A stretch of 64,000 nt of DNA. It comes from Cytobacillus firmus. GTDB lineage: Bacteria; Bacillota; Bacilli; Bacillales; Cytobacillaceae. This document shows, piece by piece, positions 53,810-62,266 of this stretch; position 1 is the stretch's first letter, and each line of letters begins with the position of its first letter. The translations under genes and the position numbers were made by a program. A model generated the notes under the pieces. The model ran no database searches. It worked only from the letters and a program-made list of their open reading frames with translations, and was not told where the DNA came from. Location: contig NZ_CP086235.1 in assembly GCF_023612095.1 (NCBI RefSeq), positions 2,553,501 through 2,617,500 on the forward strand, written 5' to 3'.

Positions 53810-56119
53810 CTATTCCCCTTTACTTATTTTATTTAAAGCGATTTCGAAATCCGGCTTCTCCAAAATGCTGACCTGCTCAATACCTTCAGCAAGTGCTGAA
53901 ACAATTCTCATGGCCTGTGCCTGAATGGCCTCATCCGCAAGATTGGCGGCAAAACGTCCATTCCCGTGTACTTCAATCCTTGATAAAGTGTGGTTAAGAT
54001 AATCCTTTGCTTCCTCCGTTAGAGTGTACTCATATTTTCCAGCATACGAATTTATAATTTCCAGGAGCTCAGCGGTTGAATAATCCTTGAAATGAAAGAA
54101 CTTTTTGAATCGGGACTTTAACCCAGGGTTACTTGCCAATAGCTTCTCCATTTCATTCGGGTAGCCAGCCAAAACAACGATAAGATTTTCATTATGCTTT
54201 GTCATTTCATCCACTAACGTATCAATGACTTCTTTGCCAAAATCTCCTGAAGTCTGGGAAAGAAGTGAATATGCCTCATCGATGAATAGGACGCCGCCTA
54301 ATGCCTCTCTTATCTTTTTCTTTGTCTTGATAGCAGTTTGGCCAACATAGCCGGCTACAAAATCAGCACGGCTCGCAACCATTAAATGTCCGCGTTTCAG
54401 GAATCCGCATTCCTTCAGCAATTCTGCATAGATCTTTGCTACTGTCGTTTTTCCTGTACCCGGATTACCGGTGAATACTGAATGGAGCTGGATTGGGACA
54501 ACCGGAAGATCTTTTTCACGGCGCATCTGCTGCATTTTAACAAAGGACACTAAGTTTTGAACTTCTGTTTTAACTGTTTCAAGTCCAACCAGCCGGTCTA
54601 GCTGCTCCTGTGGATTCATCAGTTTTTCTTCTTCTTCACTTTCAAAATCCTCTTTTTCCAAAAGTGTATACGACATGATGTTTTCATTATTTTTTGCTTG
54701 TGAGCCTTTTTTAAAAATCGCATCCAAAACAATGTTTCTGACAGTCCTCGCATTACCGAAAGTATCATCAACCCGTTCTTTTTCAATACGTTTGCCCAGT
54801 TCCTGCTTTGCTCCTTCAGTAAGGACATAGTCATTATCAGCAGACAGCTTTTCAGCAATCTGCAAAAGCTCCATATTCGTATAATCAGGCAGTGCAATAA
54901 AGTTCGACTCCGGGAAACGGCTGCGGAGACCAGGATTGCTGTCGAGAAATTGTCTCATCTCTTCTGGATAACCGGCCATGATAACCGCAAACTTTCCTCC
55001 GTACTCAGTTCCAGTCATGAGCGATACAAGGGTATCAATGGCAGTTTGTCCATAATCGCTGCCAGTCTGCCCCTCACGCTTTAAGCTGTATGCCTCATCA
55101 ATGAACAGTACACCGCCGATCGCCTTTTCAACAGCAGCCCTGACATTTTCTTCTGTTTGCCCGACAAATCCGCCAACCAGCTGTGACCGGTCAGCTTCGA
55201 TCACTTCTTCCCGAGGCAAAACACCAAGGCTATGATAAATCTTTGCCAACAGCCGTGCGATAGTTGTTTTTCCCGTACCTGGATTTCCGGTTAGTATCAT
55301 GTTAAGGCTGAGTTCATCCTTTGTCTGAAAACCCAGTGACTTGCGTTCGTTTTGATATTTTAAAAACCGATAAAAGTCATGAACTCTGCTTTTGACCGAG
55401 TTAAGCCCAACCATGTCATTAAGTTCATCCAGTGGATCGGTTTGTACTTCAGATTCCTCTTCCTCTGATTCAAATATCTCTTTCCAGTCATTTTTAAGTC
55501 TGTTGATGGCACTTAAGTGATTTTTCATATCTGTATAGTATGTTGAAGTATGGAAGACACCTGAAATGGATTGTTCATATTCCTCAGAAGCCTTTAAAAG
55601 AAAAGCTGTCTCTTCAATAGCTTTATCAAGTATTTCAGTTAACTTCCGGTATTCCTCATCCTCATAGGCATGCTGCTTTTTTTGCAGGTCTTCTAACTCG
55701 TCATCCGCTTTGTTCATAAAGCTTCGGCAAATTTCTATAAATTGCTCAGCTGTTTTCTTTTTAGCAGCTCTGTTATCGGTTTCCCGTATCGGCGGGAAAG
55801 TCAATGCTTCAAGGAGATTGCTTTTATTTTTCCATTCGGATTTTCCTAATTGGGCCGCTGCCAATGTATTGCCAGTGTCCAGCTCAACTGCTTTCTGCAG
55901 CCATGCACTGGCAAGAGTATCATCAGTATTCTTATTTAACCGGGAGATAGCAGCCAGGGCTAATAATTCCGAAAGCAGACCTGGATTTGTCTTTTCATTC
56001 ATATTCTTAATTACATTCAGCAACTCTGCTTCATTTTGTATGTATCCGTATTGATCAAGCTCATTTTTCCATTGGCCAACCTTAATTTCTGATTTAACCT
56101 GTCTATTCTGCTGTGTCAT
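53810..56119 (-). CDS. SpoVK/CbxX-type protein with two AAA+ domains
   Basis: 769 residues. N-terminal 200 residues are helical, TPR-like ('NELDQYGYIQNEAELLNVI', 'ASAWLQKAVELDTGNTLAAA'). Two CbxX/SpoVK AAA+ modules follow, each with Walker A 'GNPGTGKTT' (about residues 285 and 560), Walker B 'GGVLFIDEAYSL', and arginine-finger regions 'NPGLRSRFP' and 'NPGLKSRFK'. B. subtilis SpoVK has a single module; the doubled form suggests a related mother-cell or cytosolic disaggregase. It sits between tlp and yneP. Confidence 0.85.
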   Translation of the reverse strand: MTQQNRQVKSEIKVGQWKNELDQYGYIQNEAELLNVIKNMNEKTNPGLLSELLALAAISRLNKNTDDTLASAWLQKAVELDTGNTLAAAQLGKSEWKNKSNLLEALTFPPIRETDNRAAKKKTAEQFIEICRSFMNKADDELEDLQKKQHAYEDEEYRKLTEILDKAIEETAFLLKASEEYEQSISGVFHTSTYYTDMKNHLSAINRLKNDWKEIFESEEEESEVQTDPLDELNDMVGLNSVKSRVHDFYRFLKYQNERKSLGFQTKDELSLNMILTGNPGTGKTTIARLLAKIYHSLGVLPREEVIEADRSQLVGGFVGQTEENVRAAVEKAIGGVLFIDEAYSLKREGQTGSDYGQTAIDTLVSLMTGTEYGGKFAVIMAGYPEEMRQFLDSNPGLRSRFPESNFIALPDYTNMELLQIAEKLSADNDYVLTEGAKQELGKRIEKERVDDTFGNARTVRNIVLDAIFKKGSQAKNNENIMSYTLLEKEDFESEEEEKLMNPQEQLDRLVGLETVKTEVQNLVSFVKMQQMRREKDLPVVPIQLHSVFTGNPGTGKTTVAKIYAELLKECGFLKRGHLMVASRADFVAGYVGQTAIKTKKKIREALGGVLFIDEAYSLLSQTSGDFGKEVIDTLVDEMTKHNENLIVVLAGYPNEMEKLLASNPGLKSRFKKFFHFKDYSTAELLEIINSYAGKYEYTLTEEAKDYLNHTLSRIEVHGNGRFAANLADEAIQAQAMRIVSALAEGIEQVSILEKPDFEIALNKISKGE

Positions 56120-56211
56120 CGATTATCACTTCTTCTTCTTAGTTTCCTCAACTTATCTTACCATATTTCAATAATTATCTATAAGGATGCGCTCCATATC
56201 TCCATAGGAAA

Positions 56212-56239
56212 AGACCTAATCATATTCGATTAGGTCTTG
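56212..56239 (-). terminator. Terminator of tlp
   Basis: On the minus strand AAGACCTAATC and GATTAGGTCTT pair around GAATAT, followed by TTCC. Confidence 0.75.
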
Positions 56240-56245
56240 AAGCTG

Positions 56246-56497
56246 TCAATAATTATTTTTCTCGCTGCTATTGCCGTTTTGCTGTGCCTGGTATTCATCC
56301 TTGATTTCTGAACGGAAAGAGTCAAGACTTTCCCGGCGGCGCTCATTTTTAGCTTCAATTCTGGCAAGATCTTCTGCATTGGCATACTTCATTGATTCTT
56401 CAGCCTCGTCCATGTTCTCAATTGTATGAACGATCATGGATTGAAGCTTTTCAACGTTATCGCTGCGATCATCAGGGTTTGGTCTATTATATGCCAT
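56246..56497 (-). CDS. tlp: Thioredoxin-like spore protein Tlp
   Basis: 83 residues, strongly hydrophilic. '[19 protein letters not shown]' at the start and '[20 protein letters not shown]' are characteristic of Tlp, a small acid-soluble protein made in the forespore. RBS GGGAGG precedes the ATG. In B. subtilis tlp follows sspN in one forespore transcript; here a terminator lies between them. Confidence 0.9.
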   Translation of the reverse strand: MAYNRPNPDDRSDNVEKLQSMIVHTIENMDEAEESMKYANAEDLARIEAKNERRRESLDSFRSEIKDEYQAQQNGNSSEKNNY

Positions 56498-56605
56498 GGT
56501 ATGTTCCTCCCTTTGTTAGGTGATGGTACAGATTTAGTTTGTGAAAGAACAAGAAAAATATTGGCGGAAAAGTGTGGGTTGCTTGCCTGATATATTCGGA
56601 AGCAA

Positions 56606-56642
56606 AAGAACCTGCCGTTAAAATAATGGCAGGTTCTATTTT
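56606..56642 (-). terminator. Terminator of sspN
   Basis: On the minus strand AGAACCTGCC and GGCAGGTTCT pair around ATTATTTTAAC, followed by TTTG. Confidence 0.8.
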
Positions 56643-56645
56643 CAA

Positions 56646-56789
56646 TTATTCGCCTTTAGTTTGTATTACTTGAGCATGCTGTCCGGATTTGTCCTGCATC
56701 TTCTTGCCTTTGTTGCCGCCAAATCCGCGTGATTGTGTACCGATATGGTTCGGATTGAAATGATTAGGGTGTCTTTTTGGATTACTCAT
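56646..56789 (-). CDS. sspN: Small acid-soluble spore protein N
   Basis: 47 residues from ATG 56789 (AGGAGGG seven bases upstream). '[20 protein letters not shown]' in the first half and 'QTKGE' at the end match the SspN pattern. The first ATG in the region (overlapping) reads only three codons, so the second was chosen. It lies upstream of tlp in the same direction as in B. subtilis and should be made in the forespore. Confidence 0.85.
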   Translation of the reverse strand: MSNPKRHPNHFNPNHIGTQSRGFGGNKGKKMQDKSGQHAQVIQTKGE

Positions 56790-56851
56790 TCATATCCCTC
56801 CTCATTTTAAGTTTGTGCATTTGAAGAGGGTTTCATGATTGGCAAGTAATT

Positions 56852-56983
56852 CTATTCAGCCTTATTCAGACGTTTGAGCTCGAGGCGCTCTTCGATTTTT
56901 TCCATAGCATCATGATCTTTAAGCAGCTGGTTTTTATTTTCTAGTACTAATTCAGCAAAGGAGCGTTTTCTAGGCTTTCTCAT
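56852..56983 (-). CDS. fbpB: FbpB-family small basic protein
   Basis: 43 residues: 'MRKPRKRSFAELVLENKNQL' then 'LKDHDAMEKIEERLELKRLN'. The basic head and coiled helix fit the FbpB family, which assists the iron-sparing sRNA FsrA in B. subtilis. AGGAAGG lies upstream of ATG 56983, and a Fur-like box (57013-57027) follows further upstream, so iron control is likely. The gene is too short for most gene callers. Confidence 0.72.
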   Translation of the reverse strand: MRKPRKRSFAELVLENKNQLLKDHDAMEKIEERLELKRLNKAE

Positions 56984-57012
56984 AAATCTTTCACCTTCCT
57001 TTAATAACATTG

Positions 57013-57027
57013 TAACAATCATTATCT
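57013..57027 (-). promoter_or_regulatory. Fur-box-like operator of the fbpB-like gene
   Basis: Minus strand AGATAATGATTGTTA matches the 7-1-7 Bacillus Fur consensus TGATAATNATTATCA at 11 of 14 positions. It lies 30 bases before the ATG. Confidence 0.6.
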
Positions 57028-57183
57028 CCAGAAAACCGTTAAATTATTACAACTTTTCGAAAATTTAATCCGCATATACCCAGACTACGTGAAAAAAGCT
57101 CATAAGGTTCGTTATTATTGGTAAAATATTCAGAAAATATTAATTCTAATTAAATTTTTCCCTTTTTATGACTGCATAAACCT

Positions 57184-57213
57184 ATAAAAAAAACATCTGC
57201 TTTTGCAAATGTT
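57184..57213 (-). terminator. Terminator of yneN
   Basis: On the minus strand ACATTTGC and GCAGATGT pair around AAAA, with one mismatch allowed by G-U, followed by TTTTTTTT. Confidence 0.85.
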
Positions 57214-57216
57214 TTT

Positions 57217-57738
57217 CTACATTTCATCTATATACTGATTCATAAGCTCCACAGACATCGCACTTAAATATTTATTCCGAATAATTCCTTCTTCATCAAT
57301 AAAAAAAGTGGTTGGAATTGTTATTATTTGATAAGCGTTAGAAGCTTTTTCGTCCACATCAAGTAAAATCGGAAAGTTTACTCGCATTTCTTTAGCAAAC
57401 CCTGCTACATCAGACTGAGGATCGATGTTCACCGCCAATATAGCAACTTCATTTCCCTTCTGAGTATAAAATTTTTGAATATCAGGCATTTCAGCTTTAC
57501 ATGGAGGACACCAGGTTGCCCAAAAATTCAGCATGACTTTTTTTCCTTTGTAATCTGAGAGCTTGACTGTTTCCCCCTGCAGATTTTTCAATTCGAAATC
57601 GGGGGCTTTCAAGCCTATTCCTAATCCTGTCTGATTAACGGGCTGACTTTCGACTTCACCTTTTTCAAAAGCCTGCACTGCAAAAACCGCGGTAATTATG
57701 ACTAATAACACAGATGCTGCAAACATTTTTTTGAACAT
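57217..57738 (-). CDS. yneN: Membrane-anchored thiol-disulfide oxidoreductase (TlpA/ResA-like)
   Basis: 173 residues. An N-terminal signal anchor ('MFKKMFAASVLLVIITAVFAV') precedes a thioredoxin domain with 'PDFELKNLQGETVKLSDYKG' and the active site 'NFWATWCPPCKAEM' (about residue 72). 'ITIPTTFFIDEEGIIR' carries the cis-Pro. It would reduce extracytoplasmic disulfides, as ResA does in cytochrome c maturation. Position next to citB agrees with B. subtilis yneN. Confidence 0.87.
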   Translation of the reverse strand: MFKKMFAASVLLVIITAVFAVQAFEKGEVESQPVNQTGLGIGLKAPDFELKNLQGETVKLSDYKGKKVMLNFWATWCPPCKAEMPDIQKFYTQKGNEVAILAVNIDPQSDVAGFAKEMRVNFPILLDVDEKASNAYQIITIPTTFFIDEEGIIRNKYLSAMSVELMNQYIDEM

Positions 57739-57793
57739 GCTGTTTTCCCTCCCGGCTTTTTAAGCCTTTTTGCTTCCTTGATTGTATTTTAAC

Positions 57794-58210
57794 CTAGAAA
57801 AGCAAAATTAATAAGGTTCTGAACAGCCAATAAGACAGCATAAATGTGACAGATCCGTAAACAATTCCTTGAATCCATTTATTCAGCGGATAGTTGTATT
57901 TCTTAATAGCCAATACTAAATAGAATATAGCAAAAGAAGCTCCTAAAATTATTCCTTTCCTTCCTCCTGAGAAATATAGAATTCCCATCGGGCTGCTTAA
58001 AATATTTTCTGTTTGGAAAAGGATTGAACTAAACTTATAAGTAAAAAAGCCAATAAGAACTGCATTCAAGATGACATTCATAAAAACTTTTTTATATTCC
58101 CCACTGTCTCTTAAGACTTGTACAAAAGTGAAATAAGAAACAATTCCTGAAAGCAGGACTATTACCCATTCGTACTTCACTAATACTGGTCCAATCAAAA
58201 AAGCACCCAA
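57794..58210 (-). CDS. Small polytopic membrane protein, family not recognised
   Basis: 138 residues, about four hydrophobic segments, for example 'YEWVIVLLSGIVSYFTF' and 'GIILGASFAIFYLVLAI'. The TTG at 58210 has GGAGG upstream. I see no catalytic motif. Its location directly upstream of yneN in the same direction (55 bases) makes a shared role in extracytoplasmic redox chemistry or cytochrome biogenesis conceivable, but no CcdA signature is present. Confidence 0.55.
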   Translation of the reverse strand: MGAFLIGPVLVKYEWVIVLLSGIVSYFTFVQVLRDSGEYKKVFMNVILNAVLIGFFTYKFSSILFQTENILSSPMGILYFSGGRKGIILGASFAIFYLVLAIKKYNYPLNKWIQGIVYGSVTFMLSYWLFRTLLILLF

Positions 58211-58268
58211 TATCAGCCCTCCATATTAAAGATACTATCAAGAAACCTAAACCCGTATGTTTTGTAAA

Positions 58269-58302
58269 TAAAAAAACCGCTATGTGAGCAAACACATAGC
58301 GG
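58269..58302 (-). terminator. Terminator of citB
   Basis: On the minus strand CCGCTATGTG and CACATAGCGG form a perfect 10-bp stem around TTTGCT, followed by TTTTTTT. Confidence 0.92.
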
Positions 58303-58312
58303 CGGGTTAAAA

Positions 58313-61021
58313 TTAGTTAGCCAATTTGTCACGAAGAACCATTTGAAGGATTCCGCCATGACGGTAGTAATCGATTTCAACTTCAGAGTCGAAACGGACA
58401 AGAACTTCAAATGTAGTCTGGTTGCCGTTCTCATCTGTAGCTGTAACCTTAACAAAGTCACGTGGTCTAACATTTTCGTCGATTTGAACATCGATCGTTT
58501 CTTTTCCTGACAAGCCAAGAGTTTCTGCACTTTCGCCTTCTTTGAACTGAAGTGGAAGAACTCCCATTAGTACAAGGTTAGAACGGTGGATACGCTCATA
58601 GCTTTCAGCAATAACTGTTTTAATTCCAAGCAGGTTCGTACCTTTTGCAGCCCAGTCACGGGAAGATCCCATTCCATAGTCTTTGCCGGCAAGAACAACA
58701 AGGCCAGTTCCATCTTCTTTATACTTCATGCAAGCATCATAGATAGATGTAACTTCACCAGTTGGCCAGTAAGTTGTAAATCCGCCTTCTGTGCCTGGCG
58801 CAATTTGATTGCGGATACGGATGTTTGCAAATGTACCGCGCATCATTACCTCATGGTTACCGCGTCGGGATCCATAAGAGTTAAAGTCACGTGGTTCAAC
58901 ACCGTTCTCGCGAAGATATTTTCCTGCTGGCGTATCTTTGCCGATCGCACCTGCCGGAGAAATATGGTCAGTTGTTACAGAATCACCGAACTTGCCGACA
59001 ACACGCAATCCTGATAAAGGTTTAACTTCATCAGCATTAGGAGTTAAGCCTTCGAAGAATGGAGGATTCTGAATATATGTTGAATTATCATCAAATGTAT
59101 ATAAAGGCTCATTGCTTGTTTGAATTTGATTCCAGCGAGCATTATCGTCAAATACATGCTCATATTCTTTACGGAACAATTCAGGTGTAACTGTCTGTTT
59201 AACCACTTCATTAACTTCAGCAGTAGATGGCCAAATATCGTTAAAGAAGACATCATTGCCATTCTTGTCTTTTCCGATTGGCTCGTTTTGAAGATCAATA
59301 TCTACCGTACCAGCTAGTGCATAAGCGACAACTAATGGCGGAGAAGCCAGGTAGTTAGCTTTTACAAGCGGATGGATACGTCCTTCAAAGTTACGGTTAC
59401 CGGAAAGAACAGATGTTACAAGAAGATCGCTTTCAGCTACAGCCTTTTCGATTTCTTCTCTTAATGGACCGGAGTTACCGATACATGTTGTACAGCCATA
59501 GCCAACAAGGTTGAATCCAAGCTGTTCCATGTATGGAAGAAGTCCTGAATCACGCAGGTATCCAGTAACAACCTTAGATCCCGGTGCTAAAGAAGTTTTT
59601 ACGAACTTAGGAACTTCCATTCCAAGTTCAACTGCTTTTTTCGCCACTAAACCTGCACCAACTAAAACGTAAGGGTTTGAAGTATTTGTACAGCTAGTGA
59701 TGGCCGCAATGGCAACAGCACCCGTTTTCATCTTGGTTGAATCGCCATTTGCAAATTCAACAGTGACTTTTTTGTCGATTTCTTTCTTATCCAAGCCAAA
59801 GCCCTGATTGCCCTGTGGTGCAGTGATCGCGTCATTGAACTCCTTTTTCATTGCTGAAAGCGGAATTAAATCCTGCGGACGCTTAGGACCTGAAAGGTTC
59901 GCTTCAATTTCGGAAAGATTGATTTCAACTACATTTGTGTATACCGGCTCTAAAGATGGATCGAAGAACATTCCATTTTCTTTGCAGTATTTTTCAACAA
60001 TCTTGATTTGCTCTTCAGGACGTCCAGTCAGGCGCATGTAATCAAGGGCTTCCGCATCAACAGGGAAGAAACCGCAAGTTGCACCGTATTCTGGAGCCAT
60101 GTTAGCAATTGTAGCGCGGTCAGCCAATGGAAGCTGTGTAACACCAGGGCCGAAGAATTCTACAAACTTGCCAACTACTCCCTGGCTGCGCAGTACTTGA
60201 GTTACCTTTAATGCAAGGTCAGTAGCAGTTGTTCCGTTAGGAAGCTCGCCAGTAAGCTTAACCCCTACAACTTCAGGAACAGGGAAATATGAAGGCTGGC
60301 CCAGCATACCTGCTTCAGCTTCAATTCCTCCTACACCCCATCCAAGAACGCCGATACCGTTGATCATGGTTGTATGGGAGTCAGTACCTACAAGAGTATC
60401 AGGGAAAGTTTCGTAGTCGCCCTCTGTTGTCTCAAGCGCATGAACAACATTCGCAAGGAACTCAAGGTTTACCTGGTGAACAATACCTGTTGCAGGCGGA
60501 ACTGCACGATAGTTGTCAAATGCTTTTTGTGCCCAGCTCAAGAACTGGTAACGCTCAGCATTTCGCTCGAATTCAAGCTCCATGTTGGCTTCAAGAGAAT
60601 CAGGTGTTCCATACTTATCTACCTGTACAGAGTGGTCAATAACCAGATCAACAGGCTTCTCAGGATTAATTTTATCAGGATCCCCACCCATGTCAGCCAT
60701 TGCCTTACGCAATGAAGCAAGGTCAACTACTGCCGGAACTCCAGTGAAGTCCTGCAGAATTACACGTGATGGTTTGAAAGGAACATCTACTTCTTTCACT
60801 TCAGAAGTTCCCCATTTTGCCAGGTTTTCAACATGCTCTTTTGTAATTACACGGCCGTCATATTGACGAAGTACTGATTCCAATAATACCTTAATTGAAT
60901 AAGGCAATTTAGAAACATTACCTACTCCAGCTTCTTCCAGAGCACCTAAATGATAGTAATGATAGCGCTTCCCGTCCAGATCAAAGGATTTGCGGGAATT
61001 GAACACATCGTTCTTTGCCAA
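58313..61021 (-). CDS. citB: Aconitate hydratase (aconitase A)
   Basis: 902 residues from TTG 61021 ('[20 protein letters not shown]' reading), chosen because GAGGGGG lies eight bases upstream; the frame is open to 61042. The three [4Fe-4S] ligands appear in '[11 protein letters not shown]' and '[12 protein letters not shown]' (about residues 440-510). '[19 protein letters not shown]' and the swivel-domain '[16 protein letters not shown]' are complete. It isomerises citrate to isocitrate and also binds mRNA in Bacillus. A CcpC-like dyad lies upstream. Confidence 0.97.
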   Translation of the reverse strand: MAKNDVFNSRKSFDLDGKRYHYYHLGALEEAGVGNVSKLPYSIKVLLESVLRQYDGRVITKEHVENLAKWGTSEVKEVDVPFKPSRVILQDFTGVPAVVDLASLRKAMADMGGDPDKINPEKPVDLVIDHSVQVDKYGTPDSLEANMELEFERNAERYQFLSWAQKAFDNYRAVPPATGIVHQVNLEFLANVVHALETTEGDYETFPDTLVGTDSHTTMINGIGVLGWGVGGIEAEAGMLGQPSYFPVPEVVGVKLTGELPNGTTATDLALKVTQVLRSQGVVGKFVEFFGPGVTQLPLADRATIANMAPEYGATCGFFPVDAEALDYMRLTGRPEEQIKIVEKYCKENGMFFDPSLEPVYTNVVEINLSEIEANLSGPKRPQDLIPLSAMKKEFNDAITAPQGNQGFGLDKKEIDKKVTVEFANGDSTKMKTGAVAIAAITSCTNTSNPYVLVGAGLVAKKAVELGMEVPKFVKTSLAPGSKVVTGYLRDSGLLPYMEQLGFNLVGYGCTTCIGNSGPLREEIEKAVAESDLLVTSVLSGNRNFEGRIHPLVKANYLASPPLVVAYALAGTVDIDLQNEPIGKDKNGNDVFFNDIWPSTAEVNEVVKQTVTPELFRKEYEHVFDDNARWNQIQTSNEPLYTFDDNSTYIQNPPFFEGLTPNADEVKPLSGLRVVGKFGDSVTTDHISPAGAIGKDTPAGKYLRENGVEPRDFNSYGSRRGNHEVMMRGTFANIRIRNQIAPGTEGGFTTYWPTGEVTSIYDACMKYKEDGTGLVVLAGKDYGMGSSRDWAAKGTNLLGIKTVIAESYERIHRSNLVLMGVLPLQFKEGESAETLGLSGKETIDVQIDENVRPRDFVKVTATDENGNQTTFEVLVRFDSEVEIDYYRHGGILQMVLRDKLAN

Positions 61022-61042
61022 ATGTATTACCCCCTCTTTCAA

Positions 61043-61373
61043 TAAACATCATATACCAAGTGTTAGGTAATTGTCGAAAAGTTTGAATTTTCATCCATCC
61101 TTACTTTTCTCACAATTCCTATATTAATACAACCTGCTATATAAGTAAATAACAAGAAAGTTATTGTTTTTGATAAGTTTTTCTTATCATAATTTCTCAT
61201 TTACTCGATTAAGTCTTTTAAATGCCGTAATTGATAGTGTTTTTCAATTAGACAAAAATTCCATACCTCGCCTGGTTATTATTCTGCAAAAACGAAAAAG
61301 GAAATCCGCCGGTCCAAAAAACAACATAAATTGACATTATCCAAGGGAAAATAGTAACAGGGAGGTGATGACT
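61043..61373. other. Regulatory region between citB and sspO
   Basis: About 330 bases with the CcpC-like dyad (61171-61189), a second AATAAC-N6-GTTATT dyad (61149-61166), and a candidate minus-strand citB promoter TTTACT-N17-TAATAT close to 61120-61150. On the plus side I cannot assign a clear SigG promoter for sspO. Confidence 0.55.
61171..61189 (-). promoter_or_regulatory. CcpC-like dyad upstream of citB
   Basis: TGATAAG-TTTTT-CTTATCA is a perfect 7-bp dyad that contains ATAA-N7-TTAT, the CcpC operator of B. subtilis citB, at about 150 bases before the start codon. CcpC represses citB when citrate is low and glucose/glutamate are present. Confidence 0.72.
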
Positions 61374-61523
61374 ATGGCTAAAAGAAAGTCTAATCATATT
61401 ATTCAAGGTATGAACGCTGCACAGGGCCAGGGCATAGGCGCAGGGTATAATGAGGAATATGCGAATGAACCATTAACAGAAGCTCAAAGGCAAAACAATA
61501 AAAAGCGGAAGAAGAATCAATAA
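61374..61523 (+). CDS. sspO: Small acid-soluble spore protein O
   Basis: 49 residues from ATG 61374 (GGGAGGTG upstream): '[20 protein letters not shown]' then '[16 protein letters not shown]'. The pattern matches B. subtilis SspO (CotK) closely. It is transcribed divergently from citB and expected to be made in the forespore under SigG. Confidence 0.9.
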   Translation: MAKRKSNHIIQGMNAAQGQGIGAGYNEEYANEPLTEAQRQNNKKRKKNQ

Positions 61524-61556
61524 ATAATACCCGGCTGAACTGCAGCCGGGTAAATT

Positions 61557-61814
61557 CTAATACTGATTTACATCATCAACCATGGATCTTAAATCCTGCT
61601 GGAATCTTTCCAGCTGCGCTCGCTGATGGTCAGATGCAACCTCCAGGGCATTTTCAATTTGAGAGTATGCTTCATTTACTTCCTGCTTCAGATGTTTTAG
61701 CTGATGCCCATAACTGGCAGAATCTCTTACAATTTCAGCGTAAAGCTCCTGGGCATCTTCCATTCCCTGCTGTGCTGCCTGAAATGCCTGCTGTTTATCT
61801 TTATGGTATGGCAT
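61557..61814 (-). CDS. DUF2524 (YtzC-like) helical protein
   Basis: 85 residues from ATG 61814 (AGGAGTG upstream): 'MPYHKDKQQAFQAAQQGMED'; the long frame to 61907 has no RBS. The heptad-like composition, 'LKHLKQEVNEAYSQIENALE', predicts a helical hairpin. It resembles the DUF2524/YtzC group of Bacillus proteins of unknown function. Located between sspO and sspP on the opposite strand. Confidence 0.6.
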   Translation of the reverse strand: MPYHKDKQQAFQAAQQGMEDAQELYAEIVRDSASYGHQLKHLKQEVNEAYSQIENALEVASDHQRAQLERFQQDLRSMVDDVNQY

Positions 61815-62073
61815 GTTTATTTCACTCCTAATAAAATTTGTACCATTAAATTGCGCAAAAGTATCATAAAATATTCCGAGGAATCTTTCAGGAGCAAATC
61901 TTGACATTCAGCCACATTTTGCAAGGCAATTTTTCAATGGAAAAGAGACAAACTAACACATGAGGTGAAGGTGAATCACCTTGTATCTTTTTACCCGTCA
62001 GCCATTAAGACGGAAGCGGCATATCAGCTGCCTGAAGCGGAAGAAACATCCTATTAACCGAGGAGGACTTCAA

Positions 62074-62220
62074 TTGAACAAAAACAATGGCAAAGACATG
62101 CGAAAGAATGCACCTAAAGGACATAATAATGATGGACAGCCTGAACCATTGAGCGGCTCTAAGAAAGTAAAAAACCGTAACCACACCAGACAAAAACATA
62201 ATTCACACCACGATATGTGA
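62074..62220 (+). CDS. sspP: Small acid-soluble spore protein P
   Basis: 48 residues from TTG 62074 (AGGAGG seven bases upstream). '[20 protein letters not shown]' and '[15 protein letters not shown]' are nearly diagnostic of SspP (CotL). It belongs to the late forespore SASP set with sspO. In B. subtilis sspP and sspO are adjacent; here the DUF2524-like gene lies between them on the other strand. Confidence 0.92.
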   Translation: MNKNNGKDMRKNAPKGHNNDGQPEPLSGSKKVKNRNHTRQKHNSHHDM

Positions 62221-62230
62221 ATACAAAGAA

Positions 62231-62266
62231 GCAGCTGCCTCATCATCAGGCACCTGCTTTTTCTTT
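62231..62266 (+). terminator. Terminator of sspP
   Basis: GCAGCTGCC and GGCACCTGC pair (one mismatch) around TCATCATCA, followed by TTTTTCTTT. It touches the selA stop on the other strand. Confidence 0.75.
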
